From: Condylostoma magnum
Taxonomy: Eukaryota > Ciliophora > Heterotrichea > Heterotrichida > Condylostomatidae
DNA length: 44,552 nucleotides
NCBI GenBank assembly: GCA_920105805.1
Contig: CAKKTI010000058.1
Coordinates: forward strand, 1 to 44,552
Reading direction: 5' to 3'
The notes beneath the pieces were generated by a model. It saw nothing but the letters and a program-made list of their open reading frames with translations, searched no databases and had not been told where the DNA came from. Numbering within the stretch: position 1 is the stretch's first letter; each line of letters starts with the position of its first letter. The translations under genes and the position numbers were made by a program. This document shows positions 43,201 to 44,552 of this stretch, piece by piece.

Positions 43201-43572
43201 GTTTTTAGTATTGGCTATCCTTGAAAATAATCACCACTAAGGAATTCAATACAAGTTGGCATATCTATCATTTTATTCAGTTTTTCAATATATCTGATTG
43301 CTAATCCTGATAAATAAACGAGATCCTTTGCTAATATAAAATATTTACCCTAGAATTATAGATTGTTAGTATTAGGAATAGCTTGTTTATATGGAATTAC
43401 AGCTTATTTATATGAAAAGTTATTTGTGAATTGGATTGATGTAAAAAGTAGGAAAAATATTGAGTATAAAAGACAATAATGTAGAATTAGGGCATTTTCT
43501 AGTGATATAATAGATTAGTAATATTTTAAAGCTAATTAAACTGTATATAATAAAGCAATAATTAAAATTTAG
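40219..43572 (+). CDS. P5B-type P-type ATPase (ATP13A2-like)
   Basis: 1117 aa. ATP13A2-type pumps export polyamines from late endosomes and lysosomes. It has an N-terminal TM hairpin region ([19 protein letters not shown], then two TGA=Trp), [20 protein letters not shown] and [12 protein letters not shown] (actuator, ~290). [12 protein letters not shown] near 415 is the P5B-diagnostic M4 motif. [12 protein letters not shown] gives the phosphorylated Asp ~459. MKGAPEVI lies in the nucleotide-binding domain, and [13 protein letters not shown] and [20 protein letters not shown] near 809 complete the P domain. Six C-terminal TM helices follow, including [21 protein letters not shown] place the stop at TAG 43570-43572. 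The convergent FG-nucleoporin ends ~25 nt away. Confidence 0.96.
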
Positions 43573-43597
43573 ATATCTATTGATTTAAACTATTTCA

Positions 43598-44552
43598 TTA
43601 TCTTTGAGTTTGGAAGGGAATGTTTGCTTATTGCATGCCTCCGAATCCCCCTGATTAAAATCCTCCTTGCTATCCTTAGAATCCACTTTAGGGATTTTAC
43701 CCACCTTATGCTCCAAATCCAGCAGGTTAGGATTAATTTCCAAACAAATTAGAATTACCAAATCCTCCTTAGGGCGTAGACTGTCCAGGACCTGTTTAAC
43801 CAAATAAACCTCCTTGTTAAGCAGTAGCAGGTTATCCAAAGCCTGTATTAGGAGTATTGCCAAAGCCTGTATTAGGTGTAGCAGTTTAACCAAAGCCTGA
43901 ACTAGGAGCAGTTTAACCGAAACCTGTATTAGGAGTAGTTTAACCAAAGCCTGTATTAGGTGTAGCAGTTTAACCGAAGCCTGTATTAGGAGTAGTTTAA
44001 CCGAAGCCTGTATTAGGAGTAGCAGTTTAACCAAAGCCTGCATTAAGAGTATTGCCAAAACCTGTATTAGGAGTAGTTTAACCGAAACCTGTATTAGGAG
44101 TAGCAGTTTAACCGAAGCCTGTATTAGGAGTAGTTTAACCGAAGCCTGTATTAGGAGTAGCAGTTTAACCAAAGCCTGCATTAGGAGTATTGCCAAAACC
44201 TGTATTAGGAGTAGTTTAACCGAAACCTGTATTAGGAGTAGCAGTTTAACCGAAGCCTGTATTAGGAGTAGTTTAACCAAAGCCTATATTAGGAGTAGCA
44301 GTTTAACCAAAGCCTGTATTAGGAGTAGTAGAATTAAATCCAGCTGGCTATTAACTTGCTTAAGTAGGCTAAGTTTGAAATCCTCCTTATTAGCCTTATT
44401 AATTACCAAATAATCCTCCTTAGTTACTTTACTACCCAATTCCTGATTATTAAGCTTATTACCCAAATCCAGTTGATTGAGGAGTTTACCCTGTCGTAGG
44501 AGTTGTTGATTACCCAAACGATGAGCCACTAGGCTAAGCTGTTTACCCTGTT
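43598..44552 (-). CDS. FG-repeat nucleoporin-like protein, partial (N-terminus beyond window)
   Basis: The reading frame enters from the right edge and ends at TAATGA (43595-43600). The protein is almost entirely FG repeats: SGSSFGQSTTPTTGQTPQS, GGLFGNQQGQQGGFQTQPTQ, then a long GFGQTATPNTGFGQTTPNTG array, then AQQGGLFGQTGPGQSTPQGG and GFGGMQQANIPFQTQR. FG/GLFG repeats line the nuclear-pore channel. Nearly every Gln in the array is TAA, so the standard code shatters it. No Nup98-type autoproteolytic domain is present at the C-terminus. An FG-bearing clathrin adaptor or ArfGAP is a less likely alternative, since only the repeat region is seen. Confidence 0.8.
43840..44330 (-). repeat. Coding tandem repeat array within the FG protein, with ~138-bp higher-order unit
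   Basis: Basic units of ~30-33 bp encode GFGQ(TA)TPNT. They are organised into a larger unit of about 138 bp (46 residues). The rare variant encoding GFGNTPNAG appears near 44035-44060 and again about 138 nt later, with near-identical flanks. Units differ mainly by TTT/TTC-type changes (CCAAAG versus CCGAAG on the plus strand), suggesting recent unequal exchange. Confidence 0.8.

Noticed and set aside
43585-44280. A 231-aa Leu/Val-rich minus-strand frame (LLLIQASVKLL repeats) that is fully open in the standard code
   Set aside because: It is a shadow of the FG-nucleoporin repeats in another frame. It is open only because the real frame's TAA Gln codons are out of phase.
43840-44330. CRISPR-like repeat array
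   Set aside because: The repeats are contiguous, in frame and coding, with no unique spacers, and the genome is eukaryotic.
1-44552. tRNA or rRNA genes
   Set aside because: No convincing tRNA B-box plus cloverleaf or rRNA core sequence was seen by eye. A covariance-model scan would be needed to exclude degenerate ones.
1-44552. Karyorelict code in which only TGA terminates
   Set aside because: Several junctions would then force protein fusions or 60-70 nt coding overlaps. TAA/TAG clusters at gene ends favour all three codons terminating. It was not fully excluded without RNA data.

Overview
This window is gene-dense nuclear DNA from a ciliate that uses a radically altered genetic code. Standard translation gives only short fragments. 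Reading TAA and TAG as Gln and TGA as Trp restores long, recognisable eukaryotic proteins. In-frame TGA falls on invariant tryptophans: the kinase DIWG motif, cyclin ILYDW, E2F KNKIQW, the RING-CH CLQRW, an IQ motif and the S6 segment of a K+ channel. TAA and TAG fall on glutamines throughout. All three codons also seem to terminate. Several genes end in TAA/TAG clusters with no TGA before the next gene, and others end at TGA. This fits the no-dedicated-stop code known from the heterotrich Condylostoma (table 28) or, less well, the karyorelict code (table 27). Two introns of 15 and 16 nt also fit a heterotrich-like ciliate. The species is an inference.

Layout. 1-650: the truncated end of a retroviral-type integrase element, then an AT-rich imperfect repeat array (861-1059). 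1113-5115: a 5-TM protein, then MOK-type kinase 1 and a coiled-coil protein on the minus strand. 5734-8378: cyclin, Rieske iron-sulfur protein and an RPA2-like protein in tandem. 8662-12140: a large TPR/cyclic-nucleotide-binding/IQ protein. 12168-20192: a Cys-rich membrane protein, a long coiled coil, GPC acyltransferase, an XRCC1/BRCT-like protein, an acyl-CoA-binding protein, an unknown basic protein and a probable mitochondrial membrane protein. 20247-22289: E2F, a LisH protein and VPS37. 22377-29004: a five-gene plus-strand run of ceramide synthase, FHA/RING-CH protein, S1/P1 nuclease, EF-hand protein and CNG/HCN-type K+ channel. 29325-33705: a pseudokinase, an unknown protein, a polycystin-like membrane protein and a coiled coil. 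33919-37783: a MORN radial-spoke-like protein, endonuclease V, indoleamine dioxygenase and MOK kinase 2. 37809-44552: a coiled-coil protein, a P5B ATPase and a partial FG-nucleoporin.

The clearest unusual signal is the packing. Same-strand neighbours are mostly separated by 1-50 nt. Some divergent start codons are 6-30 nt apart. Convergent genes have abutting or interleaved stop-codon clusters usable on both strands. That arrangement suggests that where a TAA/TAG/TGA sits, next to the transcript end, decides whether it means an amino acid or stop. Because no codon is a reliable stop, gene ends below are given at the first TAA/TAG/TGA after the conserved sequence runs out. They could be off by a few codons. 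No tRNA, rRNA or CRISPR was recognised.
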